Assembly (NCBI RefSeq): GCF_001619985.1
Contig: NW_017264197.1
Span: 744,001-808,000, forward strand
Source: Xylona heveae TC161
Taxonomy: Eukaryota; Ascomycota; Xylonomycetes; Xylonales; Xylonaceae
Length of the DNA: 64,000 nt
Direction: 5' to 3'
Shown: positions 48,032 through 59,805 of the stretch, in pieces
Position numbering within the stretch: the first letter of the stretch is position 1
Layout of the letters: every line of letters starts with the position of its first letter
Translations under genes and position numbers: made by a program
Notes under the pieces: generated by a model
Told to the model about the DNA's origin: nothing
The model's input: the letters and a program-made list of their open reading frames with translations, nothing else
The model's database searches: none

Positions 48032-49955
48032 TCATAAAGGCTTGTCCATTTTATGGACCCATATCTGCATCAGAAATATCGTTAAACTTGCTGTCCAAAT
48101 GGAGAGGTACTATGGATCGTTGCATCACTTACCTCAATCTTGCCCATATCTGCACGCTGTTGCTTTGCGACGGCCTTTGCATTCGATATGGCCATGTCCA
48201 AATCATCCTGGTCGCCCATGGTGACCATATCTCCTTCGTCTTGCATCTTGCATTTGAACCGTTTCCTGAGACCAAATTTCTCCCTAACTTTGTCGACTAA
48301 TTCTTCAAATGTGGTTTCTGTATTTATCATAATGTAGCGAATCTCGTCCAAGTGAACCTTGACACGAATCTATTGTCCATTAGCTCATCAGTGCTCCATT
48401 GCGAGAAATCGTGGTAGATTGCTACTTACTTTTCGGATTTCAGGCTGTCTAGATGGCGCTCGACTTGAGCCCCGTAATCGTCTTAAGCCTTGTGGTACCG
48501 CGCCGGAACCCCGGTCCTCAAAGGAAGAGCTACCGTGGCTGTCACTTCCTGCCTCTTCTTCCTCTTCAATGGACGGAGGTCGTCGGCTTCTCGATCTTGT
48601 CCCCCTCACAGTTGGTGGTGATCTCACAGTGTGATATCTGCTGTACAGTTCCGGCACGGCGTCTTCGTCGATTTCGCCGTCAGACGTTATATGGCGGCGC
48701 AGTGATGAATCTCTGCCGACATGGGCTGGAATTTCTCGACCCGGGCCCCCCGAAAAGGTCCGCGCATGGGCTCTCGGCTCAGAAGCTGTACGAACGGTTC
48801 CCAGTCGAGGCTTCTCAAGGAACTTGTTCCTCGCCACTTGTTCCAGTTGTTCCAACCTTGCCCCAGTGCTTCGTACTGAATCGACTCGCCTTGTTACTAG
48901 CGGGACAGTATCCCGCATTACTTCACCTCCCATCATCACCGACGAAGAAGATGATGATGATGGTTTCTCTGCCTCCGGAGGCGGGGTGGGCGGGAACATG
49001 TTTCGATTGATCGGGGGCTCTGACTGTTGTCTGGACCGACTTTGGAGACCGGGCTTGATCATATTTGTCGCTGCATAAGAGATATTCTCCACAAATCTGT
49101 CATCTCGACTAATGTTTGCTCGAGTGGCCACCTGTTCCCCTCTCGCATACGGGTTGGAGTTATTGGCCGCTGCAATCAGACGAGCTTTGCCCAAGTAGTC
49201 TTTAGTCTTCAGGTTTTTGACCTTGGCATTTGTCGGCCGATATAGCACGCCTACCGGGATCGAGAAGACGGTATAACCCTTTACCAAAAATGTCAGCGTG
49301 AAATGGAGCTCAAGCTGGACAGACATGGAAGCTCACTTCTGCTTCATCCCTGATCGCATCATCAATGACATTGTGTGTCTCGACCATTTTCTCCTTGACG
49401 GCATAAGAGAAATCCAGTAGCCCAGCTTTCTTCTGCTGCAAGTAGATATAGCAAAGCCCCCTATTGAACAGCACCTCGCAAGAATAGAGCTTGAAACTCA
49501 ATCCTAACTGCTCATAATTGATATAAGTGTTACCTCGGAGGTAAAGTAATGTATCATTAAAATTGGCTAGGGCTTCTTCGAAATCGCCCACAAGGAAATT
49601 GGAAACGCCTTGCTGAAAGTAGGCTATTGCGAGGTACTGGTCAAGGGCAACTGCGCGTTGGTAGAATGCGACCTACATAACCGTGAGCTGGCCGAGTTGC
49701 ACCCATTTTGGATCGTCATCTTGGACACCATACTGCCTTGTCATGTTGCCCAATCGTGGCATGAATTACGCCACAGTTGAATAATATCTTTGAAGTATCT
49801 GAGATTGGCTCAAAGCACATGAGCGCTTCGTTGAATTCGTTGTGATCGTAGTGCGCCAATGCTTGCACCCATGATTCGATTTCCTAGTGAACAGCTTTAA
49901 AACCTGACTTCGCGAGACGTTATGCTCAGGTTCGACTTACCTGTTTCAGAGACAT
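48032..49955 (-). CDS. NADPH oxidase regulator NoxR (p67phox-like)
   Basis: Cytosolic activator of fungal NADPH oxidases, acting with Rac and scaffold partners in differentiation. Exons 49941-49955, 49734-49883, 49337-49672, 48430-49278, 48133-48369 and 48032-48064; 539 residues. The first exon encodes only MSLKQ. Four TPR units cover residues ~5-165 (EIESWVQALAHYDHNEFNEA, KILFNCGVIHATIGQHDKA, AIAYFQQGVSNFLVGDFEEA, VLFNRGLCYIYLQ), then GYTVFSIPVGVLYRPTNAKV, the activation-region equivalent. A disordered Ser/Arg/Pro linker includes PPTPPPEAEKP. The C-terminal PB1 domain reads IRVKVHLDEIRYIM ... DEGDMVTMGDQDDLDMAI with the acidic OPCA motif. No SH3 domain is present, as usual for fungal NoxR. 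The last exon encodes just IWVHKMDKPL. Confidence 0.93.
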
Positions 49956-51627
49956 TTGCCTTTGAAAAGCCCCGCCTTGGCGATCAGAAAAAAAGACGTT
50001 GATATCCGGAGCGAAAGGATCGACCCTATTTCAACCCAGGGAATTTATTGTATTTCCCCCCAAAGGCAGCTAGATTGACACGAGGCGAATGATCACTCGG
50101 ACACCCAGAAGTGAAGACTTTCAATTCATCATCTGAGCCAGGACAATAGTGCTGCAGGATCACGTAATGTTTTCACTTTAAACCAAATGAAAGACGCAAA
50201 GAAGCAGAGAAGAAGAAGAAGGACCCTTGCAGCAACTAAGGAGAGGAGTACCAAGGATCGCAACGATGGAATGAAGAAGCAAAAGATGGGTGATGTCTGA
50301 AGGGTTCGGAGTTACCATGGGCGAGCGCCTATAATAACCCAGCGCTCAGAGCCCGCCAACCGGGAAATGAGAGCAAAACGACAGGCATCATGCAAGCATA
50401 GGCACAGGGGACCAAATCCGCCTCGTGCGTTGCGTTTGGTCAAGAGATGCATTGGTGGCGGTCTCTCATTGATCGTGTTCCTGTTCCTGGACATCTCCAA
50501 GGGTACAGACCAACGCCATCACGAGCCCCGATTGGCTCCTCGAACTGGCGGTCCGGCCCCCGTCATGCATCCCCAGCGCCTAAATTTGGCAGATAACATT
50601 TCAACCCCTCTGCTCTCACCTTATAATGGTCATCTTCATGTTCTCGTTCTCTATTTTCCAACGGATCCAGGCCCAGGTTCCGATCGCTTTTTAGTCAGAA
50701 AAGCCGGCGTCATTTGGCCTCTGAACTAATCAATCATGTCAGAGTTATAATCTGGTGGTCCACGTGCGCTGCCTGTCACACAAGCCATATATTAAGATAC
50801 GGCCTCATTTCGCCAGTGATCCCATATACAGGATTTCGAATGTATGTTAGTTAGCCGGACGCTTGCATTTGGCTTCTTTCTCTCTGTCCTCGCTTCTGAT
50901 TCGAGACGACAAACTCGTCCCAGCAAAAGTATATATATCTGCAAATTTTGAACTCTCAGGTGCGAATAAACAGCACACCTTGAGAGTTGCCTCTTGCTGG
51001 CAGCGAAATCTTCGCCGCAAGGTAATAGCTCTTGAGGAGGAGCTCGTTGCGACCTCTGGCGTGGGCCTTGCCGATGAGCTCAACAAGGATCTGGAAACTT
51101 TAAATAGCCTTGAAAATTGTTGGAGTTCCAGAAATAGCATTTCTAGGGCACTTCCCTCCCAGGTGTACAAAATGCAGTCGAATCACAGATTCGATGTCTT
51201 CACTGATGATAACTCCATATCTGGATGCCCAAAATATCGTAGCTGACAATGTAGACCTCATGCATTCGACTAAAACTGTAATACTGAGCCAGCCCGAGTG
51301 GTTGATCTCGGTCCGGTGGGATCTTCTGTTGTCCAGTGTATCCAACGCAATGCATGGAAAGCTGGGGATTTGTGAACGTCTTTTTTTCCTCGCCCTCTGC
51401 ATCACTCCCGGAAAAATGATGAATTAAATGAATCCGTGATAAAAACGAATTTCAAACCATCCATATCTATCACGCTGTTGACTCTCCTCGTCACCTATCA
51501 AGTTACCGATTATGGCTTAGTGCGATTTTGGCGAGCAGACCTCGTCCGCGAGATTTCGCATATGGAGTATGCACCGGCATCAACTTCATTACTCTGATTC
51601 TGTATTCATATCGATCGTTTGCCCAAC
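49956..51627. other. Divergent intergenic region NoxR / uL13m
   Basis: 1.67 kb head-to-head. It holds the NoxR upstream region and, at 50844-51427 on the plus strand, coding-like stretches that I could not assign (listed separately). Confidence 0.5.
50844..51427 (+). other. Unassigned coding-like region
   Basis: Not recognised and not called as a gene. An ATG at 50844 opens a 35-residue frame with a signal-peptide-like start (MLVSRTLAFGFFLSVLASDS). Just downstream another frame encodes a helical segment (LRRKVIALEEELVATSGVGL, ADELNKDLETLNSLENCW) to 51246. A third, to 51427, encodes ILSQPEWLISVRWDLLLSSV and SNAMHGKLGICERLFFLALC. Joining the first two would need a 31-nt intron (GTATAT to CTCAG), shorter than any other here. 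It may be an eroded gene, a rapidly evolving gene with introns I cannot place, or chance. Confidence 0.25.
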
Positions 51628-52249
51628 ATGTCGCAGACAGTAGGCAAGGTAGGCAATTGCTTTACTGAATTAATCGATAGAATTCTAACTTGTCTCTCCA
51701 ATAGACCAAGTTGGCCTACAGCCGGACATGGCATCTCCTTGATGTCGGCAGCGACTCTCGCTCCCTTGGCCGACTTGCCAGTCAAATTGCCGTTGTTTTG
51801 ATGGGAAAGCACAAGCCGATCTGGGACCCTAGTACTGATTGCGGTGACTATGTTGTGGCCACTGGATGCCACGATCTTCATACAACCGGCAACAAGCGGT
51901 TTCAGAAGAAATACTATCGACACTCAACTCGACCCGGAAGCTTGAAGGAGATCACCATGGACAAAATGTTCGCCAAATGGGGCGGTGGTGAGGTTCTCAG
52001 AAAGGCTGTTCGGGGCATGTTGCCGAAAAATCGCCTGCGGGACGTACGATTAGCAAGATTAAAGAGTGAGTGAAGGCTGTGCCGGGCAAGGCCATAAATT
52101 GGGGAAAGATGGCTGACGTGTGATCATGAACAGCATTTGAGGGAGTTTCTCACCCTTACAAGGAGAACATTGTCAAATTCGGTGGAAAGACGAAGATTGC
52201 AGAGTTGCCCGAAGTCAAGGAGGCTTTGTTAAAAGCGAAATCAATATAG
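51628..52249 (+). CDS. Mitochondrial ribosomal protein uL13m (MRPL23-like)
   Basis: Large-subunit mitoribosomal protein of the uL13 family. Exons 51628-51648, 51705-52065 and 52134-52249; 165 residues, as in budding yeast Mrpl23. It reads MSQTVGKTKLAYSRTWHLLD, then LGRLASQIAVVLMGKHKPIW, GDYVVATGCHDLHTTGNKR, KKYYRHSTRPGSLKEI, FAKWGGGEVLRKAVRGMLPK, NRLRDVRLARLKTFEGVSHP and a C-terminal KTKIAELPEVKEALLKAKSI. The GMLPKN and RLKxFxGxxHP motifs identify uL13. The first exon is only 21 nt. It is convergent with urate oxidase, 266 bp apart. Confidence 0.95.
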
Positions 52250-52515
52250 TACTTCTATACACCACTTCATATCTTTCTCGGCGTACTATCAAGGCATTTC
52301 CTTTATGTATATTATATTTTGTCTATATTCCCAAGATTCTAGCTATTGGGGGCTCAAGAAGACCATTTAGAGACACCTAATGACAAGAACAGATTCCAAA
52401 ATTGCGCTCAAGATGCTCTCAGAACAAATTAACCCGGAAAAAAAGAAAGAAAGAAATATCGATCGGCAGACGATGGGAGAGGCAATAGAGTCCAAAAATC
52501 TTGTGACCATGTAAT

Positions 52516-53539
52516 TCATAGCTTCGCTGGTTTGCCTTGTCGGGAAACAGTGACCTGAATTAGGCCATTGGGGTTTGTTTGGGGGGCATACACTTCGGCA
52601 TCTTTGCCGGTGTTCTTGAGACCCTTGTGCCAGCTCAAGTCTACAGAAATTGTCAGCATTACGTAGAAGACGAATATGGATCGGAGATGACAAACCAATC
52701 TCAAAATAATGCTTGTTTGGCAAAGAGTAGTCCACGTTGTCCACAAGAGGAGCGACTCCGAGAATTTGCTCGCACATCTTATACATGGTGTTCTGCACGC
52801 TAGCACTCTCATCTTCGGCAAAGGTCTTCAGGGTGATGTTGCGCGCAGCCTCCCAAGCAGCATCAAATGCAGGAATGGAGGCCTTGACCTCACTCAGACC
52901 AGCAAATCGCTTCCATGTCCATCCAGCATTGACATCAGTGCTCAGAATGCGATCATAAGTCTCTGGCAACGTGGTGTATTCGTCACGGACGAAACTGTGG
53001 AAAGCGGAGCCAGTACTCTTGAGCACGGTCAGGCCGACAATGCCTGAACGGATCGAGACACCTTGGCCTTCCCGCTCCAGCAGCTCAACGTTGCGAGTCT
53101 CAGTGCCATCACGAAGGAACGAGTGGGGATGAGGCTTTCCATCAATAGACAAACGGGTCCATCGATGGGTAATGATTTTGACGTGGGCGCCGTGAATGTG
53201 CTTATAAGTAGTGATAAAGTGATTGGAGATGATAGAGGCAAAGAGTTCCGGAGGAGTGACTGGGTGCTGCTTTGCCAGAATGTAAATGGTATTCTTCATG
53301 CTATCTGTGGCAACAACAACGCTGTTATCTGCTTCCGTGTACCTTCGGTACTATTAGCAAAATGGGACCGACGCTCGCATTGGGATTCTTCAATCTTACG
53401 ATGTCTCAATGTCACCCTCGAGCAGGACGCGAACAGTCATTTCGACGACGGTCTGCGTACGAGACGCTTCATCGCGGTGAACCTTGTAGACGCGGACATT
53501 GTCCTTGCCGTATCTGGCGTAAGAGACTTGAGCAGGCAT
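52516..53539 (-). CDS. Urate oxidase (uricase)
   Basis: Peroxisomal cofactor-free oxidase converting urate to 5-hydroxyisourate in purine catabolism, orthologous to Aspergillus uaZ. Exons 53400-53539, 52696-53342 and 52516-52640; 303 residues, normal. Family signatures: ARYGKDNVRVYKVHRDE with the catalytic Lys, MTVRVLLEGDIETSYTEADN, VVVATDSMKNTIYILAKQHP with the catalytic Thr, HRWTRLSIDGKPHPHSF, LTVLKSTGSAFHSFVRDEYT, RILSTDVNAGW, KTFAEDESASVQNTMYKMCE, YSLPNKHYFEIDLSWHKG. The C-terminus AKL is a peroxisomal PTS1 signal. The upstream region has GATA sites and a UaY-like palindrome, which fits nitrogen and purine control as in Aspergillus. Confidence 0.96.
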
Positions 53540-53557
53540 ATTGTTTATAGATGGATG

Positions 53558-53582
53558 CGATAGCAGGAGATAGATGTGATAA
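53558..53582. promoter_or_regulatory. Three clustered GATA (HGATAR) sites upstream of urate oxidase
   Basis: CGATAG at 53558-53563, AGATAG at 53568-53573 and TGATAA at 53577-53582, within 45 bp of the start codon. HGATAR is the binding consensus of AreA-type nitrogen regulators. They may fall in the 5' UTR, so function is uncertain. Confidence 0.4.
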
Positions 53583-53946
53583 GAAGGCTGAAAAGGCGTT
53601 GATCCTCAAATGCGAATCAATTAAAAATATTATGGTATCAAATTTGAATGGTCTTTGGATGGAATTAAAAATCTATTACAGGTTGTAATTGATTGCCCGT
53701 TCAGTGGGAAGCTTGGTATAATATATAGAGAATACAATGCTTCCTTATCAACAATGCCTCGGACATGGTTTATCGGAGTGCGCCTGGATGCGGCTAACGC
53801 AGGGATCCGGGTACGGGTGTTGTGGCCCCAGGTATCCAATTCGTAGAAAAGAATCAGTCGAGAATAATTACTTTAGGGCAATTCAAGCAACTTCCCCAGA
53901 AATATGAGGCCTCAATGGCGACCTCCAGTCCGAAGCATGGTGGGTA

Positions 53947-53960
53947 TCGGAGATGGCCGA
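53947..53960. promoter_or_regulatory. Candidate UaY/Ppr1-type binding palindrome
   Basis: TCGGAGATGGCCGA, an exact match to TCGG-N6-CCGA, the consensus I recall for the Aspergillus purine-pathway activator UaY (Zn2Cys6). It lies about 408 bp upstream of the urate oxidase start codon, a plausible upstream activating position. The only such site I noticed in this intergenic region. Confidence 0.55.
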
Positions 53961-55008
53961 CGCGCTTAATCACTGCCAGCCTGTGTAGAGGCCATTCAGC
54001 TTTGAGCAATCAACCACACCGAGGGGCACGTATGATCAGAGATATGGATGACGCAAAGAGTAATTTAAACGAATGGATCTATTCTTATACCCAACGTGGC
54101 GGACTCGGTCACAGACAACTGCTATAATGCAGCATCAGGACCCTGCAATTGACAAGGGAATTGGAATATTCCATGAGCTGATCTTTATCAGCCAGCGTCA
54201 ATGACAATGGTGAATCGGCCTTGTCCGACAGAGGCGTTGTGGAGTACTCGCAGAAGCGGCGACCAAAGTATCCTAGACCTTGCGGAGAATAGTATGCATG
54301 ATTTAGATGGTACATTTTAGCAATAATTCTCCAGGCAAGCTACTCTTCTAGAAGAGATTCTGATTGACGCTAAGTCTTCGGTACCTTGGCTGAGAGAGTC
54401 CCTTTCTCAGCAGTCAGAGGGGCCCTTTGAAATTACGATTCTGGATAAAATGGAGCCAATTTTTCAAACGAGGGAAACGACTCCCTCGCTGGTGCTGAAA
54501 ACTGCAGCAAATTTGATAATCTACGTGCATAAATGATCACCGGCTATCGCCCCCACGTTACTTGCGGTCGCCAAAGTTACCCGCTGATGGTTGTCGCAGC
54601 ACCTTAATCTTCCCTCCAAGAAGGTCCTATTGGTATGAGTACCTTGGGACTCTAGGTGGGCTAGCTTCCCGCACATGACGATCCCTGGCCGGACTCCCCA
54701 AGGCTGTATTCAATAACAGCAACCTCTGGTCTAATCACAGATGATCACGTACCGTGATCTGAAGCTGTATCGAGACCGATAGTGAATGCATGGGAAATCA
54801 CACAGCAGCCTGATTGAGACATTCACCTCAACCCGATAACCCTTTTGACCGCGATATCTCCGGTGACAACAAAGCCATTCGATCAATGACTCCACATCAC
54901 AGACTTTGTATTCCGGCGGTTCATAGGCGACTTGTCGTTCTCCGGTAGAAAGCGGTAGCAGCTTGATACACGTCCCTGCGTTTCGTGTTACTGCCGCTTG
55001 AGTGCTCA

Positions 55009-58000
55009 ATGTCGAACTATGGAGAAATGATGGAGAATGACGAACAGCGAGCGGCTACACGAGCGGCGAATGATGCTCGGTCAATGTCAAATGTTGCCTT
55101 GGGCTTAGGCTCAAGGGGTCCTTCAGTGCCGCCTCCGGGAAGCTTCAGTTCCCAGCTGAGATCAACCGCACCGCTTAAACAAAGCAATTCAAGGCCAGAT
55201 ATCTCTGTACCGTCCGCGTTCGAAGATACTCAAACGAACGATTTGTCGACAACCGAACAACGACAGGCGGAATTTCGTGACAAGATAAGCAAGGAGATCA
55301 AAATCAAAATTGGCTCGGAGAACCTTCTCGAGGCGCTCATCTCCAAAAATGCCAAACAGAGCAGGGAACAGAGGCTGAGAGTCGAGTCGGAGCTTCTTTC
55401 CTCCAACAGAAAGATTGCGCAACTCAAATTGGAGCTTGATAACGAGATAGAACGCGCGAAATCATCTTCCTATCCAGCCAAGAGGCTGCCGGATATTTTC
55501 ACTAGCAATGTTGCTCGAACCTCGCCTCGAGACATTGTAGCTGTGCCAGCCGAGGAGGAAGAAGATGAAGAACAACAAGATGGTCCAGAGACGGAGACGG
55601 AATCGCCGACTTATGTTCTTTCAGAAACGCTTCAGGCGCTTGAGATGGAAGGCATGCAGCCCGATTATTATGTGGAGCGGGCGAATAGTTTGGTTGAGCT
55701 CTTTCGGAGACATCCAAACTTGAAATACGATCTAGTGTGGTCAATTTTCGGCTTGCGCATACAAACAATGCTCTTGAGCGATAGTAGAGAGGTCGTTGCC
55801 GCAGGGTATCGTCTGACAAGATACGCGATCACAGACCGCAGATCTCTTCAGACAATAAGGGCTTTACACACTGATTATCTGGTTATTTTGTCAGTTCTGC
55901 ACCCTTTCTTTTCTTTACTTTTCTCCAATTGGCCCTACGTATTTCTCAATTCTTCTAGAGACGGTACTGATTTGACCCATTAGATCACTTATCAAAGAAG
56001 GCAAGGCCAGTGTCGAACGAGAACAGGCCCTTAAATTTGTCAGAGCTTTCTTGGATGTTGAAGAGGGCGTTGCCGAAATCTCCATTGCAGTGGCTCGCAC
56101 TATTGTTTCTGTTGCCGAACATGTGGATGATCGTCTTCGGAGCATCTGCCTGTTGACCCTGGCCGAAATACGTGAGCAAATCCGAGACACCTCTATTTAT
56201 GCAAAATGCTCACTGCCACAGTAATCCAAGACTCGTCTTTGCTCGTTGCTGCCGGGGGAATTGGTCCTCTCACAGAATCCCTTGCGGATGGCACGTATCA
56301 AGCCTCCGAAACGCTTGTAGCTGCATTTTTGTATCTTCTAGATACACCCAGCAAACGCCTGATATTTCGCTCTGGTAGTGAATTGGAGGTGAGAAAATTA
56401 CGCATAAAGATTGAGGGGAGTGATACTGATATTTTCCAAGACTGTGTTTTCCCCTTTCACCGATCCTTTAGTGGTCGACGGCAATGAAGAGAAGCTCAAG
56501 TCGACAGCGAAAGTGATTGCCTCCATGCTAAAGACATGGCCTGGTAAGTCGCAATTAGAAAGACAATACAGTGCAATTTTTAATTGAACCAAAAGGGCTC
56601 ATCACTTTGTCGATGCATAACTTCACTTCAATCAAGTCACTGGTATCGGCCATTTATTTTCCTATGCCAAAACTTCGGGTAAAGCCAAAATGACAGCCCT
56701 TTTTGCATTTAATGTTGAACTCACAATGGAGGTCAGGGCGTCATATACGAGTTGCTCTTTGATATCTTACGTATCAAACCACCATCATGGTCTTCCCCCT
56801 TCTTGGCGGGAAGAAGATTGACCAGTGAGCATGACCGACCACTCAGATACACTTTGTGCTGATACAGTTGAAGCCTACGGCCGTGTGACAAATTTGAATG
56901 CTGAGAATCAAAGCTCATCTTCGTCCGTTCATAAGGAGAATGAATACGAGCGACGGAGCTTAGTTGATCATTTCATATCTCTTCTCCTTGCTGTATTCCT
57001 TGAGGCTGGATTATTGGAAGTAAGACAAGCACGAGCGCCAAACTCCTAGATTGCCATCTTGCTTACCATTTCAAGGCTCTGTTGCACGTCCTCGAAGACA
57101 CGTCAGATCCCGTCCTACGAAGAAAAACAACGTTGCTCCTAGGTGAGATACTGAAGCTCGCAAACAATGTACTCCCGAGCAAGTGGAGCGGCAAGATACA
57201 GACACTTCCGGGATTGTTCTCATTATCATCAAAGTTTGACGCCAGGAATCGCTTTGTTGCAACAAATGCTGTGTATCAAGTGGATAGCGTCAACCGAACT
57301 CTGTACCGGTCTGGTCCCGCAAACGGCCTCTCAAACCTATATGCCGACGTCCTTGAAGACGATTCTCAGCTTGCTTCACGGCAAGTAGAGCAGGGGAAGT
57401 CAAAGCTTGGCGTTCAGATGGATGAAGCACAGTTTCGTACTCTCTTGCTGGAAACTCAAGTTTTGAATACTGTCAATTTCACCAAGTGGAGATGGGATCT
57501 GATACAAAATATTATTGACGGACCACTCCTGAATCCAAAACGACTTGATGAGGCAATGAAAGCTACCAAATTTGTCAAGCGCGTGCTTGGGTTTTATCGT
57601 CCTTTCAAATACCGATTTGCGAATGTTCGAAATACGAAACCAAACCAGCGTTATGTCAAGGCTGGATGCTCACTTGTCCAAACACTCCTACAGCATGCGG
57701 ACGGAGTGAAATTCCTCGCGGACAATAAGCTATTAAGACAGATCGCTGAGTGTCTAGCTCAACTCGATAGGGTAAGCCAATAGATCTGCAGGATACCTTT
57801 CTCATTTTCTCGAAAACTGATTTCTTTAGATGAGCGGTTTGACTTCACTCTCTCCGTTGTTTTCCCGAGACCGATTATCAGAAACTCTTACGGGGGGCTA
57901 TTTCGCCATACTAGGCGCACTTGGCTCTGATACAAAGGGTCTTCAAATCATGGAGAAGTTGAAGATCTTCAACATGTTTTACCATATCATAGAGCTGAAG

Positions 58001-59805
58001 GACCGAAATGATCTAATAAAAACGCTGCTTGGAAATATGAACTTTTCATTGTAAGTCTGTTCCTTCTTGGTTCAATATAAGACCTGACATTGTACAGGGA
58101 CAGTCATTTGCGAGTGCTCTTGTCAAAAGCAATGACTAGCTGTCCAAAGGTGTGTGAAGTACCCCTGAGACAGCCTGGTGACACCAGCTAAAATATGGAT
58201 AGGATATCAGGCTGTTTGCGACCAAGCTTCTGCGCAAATATGCAATCGGCGATCTACCTGCAACGAATCTCTCCGTAGTGACCGAGAACGCTGAATGGTC
58301 GATTCGTCTACTGGTGACGCAGTTGTACGATCCGGATGTGGAAGTGTGCGAGGTTGCAATCAAAATTCTGGAGGAAGCTTGCAATCGCAAATACTGCTTG
58401 GAGTACGTTGTCAAGTGCCGGCCAGCGCTTGATCATCTGGGGGAGATTGGTGCCCCTTTATTGTTGAGGTATGACTGATGAACGGCAACTACCTGAGAAT
58501 CTATTTTAACCATTTGCAGGTTCCTCTCCACTTCTGTGGGATATCATTACCTGGACGGGCTTGACTATATCTCCCAGGAAATGGATGACTGGTTTCTTGT
58601 ACGTGATAATCGGAAAAGTTCCCTGCTATGCTCAATGGACAAACTGACATGTGGAAAAAAGGGCCGCAACGACAGTTATGTAACTCTGGTTGAGGCATCA
58701 CTTGCTCATGCTTTCCGAGAGACACCGGAACGACATCGTCAGAGCTTGGACATCGCAATCCCACAGCCGCAAGATCACGGTATCGTGCCGCCACATTTCT
58801 ATAGAGAGCTTACCAGGACAGCCGAAGGCTGCAAACTGCTCCGACGAAAAGGGCACTTCAATGATTTCGTCTCGACTATTCGTAGCCATGGTCTGGAGAA
58901 AGACGACACTGAGATCATTCTCAAAGTCAAAGGTTGCCTTTGGGCGGTAGGCAATGTCGGCTCCATGGAACTTGGAGCACCTTTTCTCGAGGAGACGGAT
59001 GCTGTGCAATGTGTTCTGAGAATCGCGGAGCAGTCGGAAGTCATGTCTCTAAGAGGCACGGCATTTTTCGTCGTCGGACTTATTTCAAGAAGCTTGCATG
59101 GAATGGAGATTCTCAGCGAGCATGGCTGGGATAGTGCGACAACGTTTATGGGTGAATCGTTGGGATTCTGCCTTCCCCTTGATTTGAATCGGCTCTTCTC
59201 GGTAAGCAAAGCCCCCCTTCGAGAACTGATAGAGCGCCCACGGTATTCTGACATGAATGTAGATTCGGCCCTGGAACCCTCCGTGCCCTGATGTAAACAG
59301 CATTTCTACTGGGCCCAATGGCTCCCTGGTCGCGTTTGACGAGGATCCGATTCATGCACGAGTTCTTCGACTTGTTGTAGATCTTGGCAATACGGTTCTG
59401 ACCACCCGTGCTGCGAGCGACCTTCATACGTACGTTTTCCCAGCCAGAAGAATTTCCATTGCCTTTGGCCAGCTTTCTTTGCTAACAGATTGCAGTGTGA
59501 AGATGAAAAGACCGGACACGTTTCGAAAGCCGAAGCTATTTCATCAAATTATGAATATACTTCAAATGCATCATATTCGTCTCCCTGTTCGCCGTTTCGT
59601 CATTGATCTGTTCGACAAAAGGGTCATGCGACAAATTGTTCTTGATGAAGAGGATGAAGATGACAGTGAAGAAAAAGAGGAAGAGGAGGAGGAGGAAGTG
59701 AAGAAAGAGAATCAAGGCGACGAGGAAGGCACCCCCGTCATTCGGGCGGGTTCTTCTTCAGGGCCTATTGAATCAGGCGCAAATGCTGTTCCTGTCCAGC
59801 AGTAA
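55009..59805 (+). CDS. TORC2 subunit Rictor / Avo3 (Ste16)
   Basis: Scaffold of TOR complex 2, which controls AGC kinases and cell integrity. Fourteen exons by hand: 55009-55889, 55984-56171, 56222-56388, 56441-56543, 56596-56678, 56737-56824, 56868-57019, 57076-57771, 57830-58050, 58098-58149, 58203-58468, 58520-59201, 59263-59429 and 59496-59805; 1351 residues. The N-terminus has RAATRAANDARSMSNVALGL and an HR1-like coiled coil (RDKISKEIKIKIGSENLLEA). Rictor blocks: ALEMEGMQPDYYVERANSLV, ASVEREQALKFVRAFLDVEE, LLFDILRIKPPSWSSPFLAG, FTKWRWDLIQNIIDGPLLNP, KRVLGFYRPFKYRFANV, TGGYFAILGALGSDTKG, GCLWAVGNVGSMELGAPFLE. The C-terminus is acidic, ending ESGANAVPVQQ. The first donor (GTCAGT) is unusual. 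The start could lie further upstream if a leader exon exists. Confidence 0.93.

Larger units (their letters stand above)
53540..55008. other. Divergent intergenic region urate oxidase / Rictor
   Basis: 1.47 kb head-to-head with no recognisable gene. Holds the candidate regulatory sites of urate oxidase listed separately. The Rictor leader probably lies in the last few hundred bases. Confidence 0.5.
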
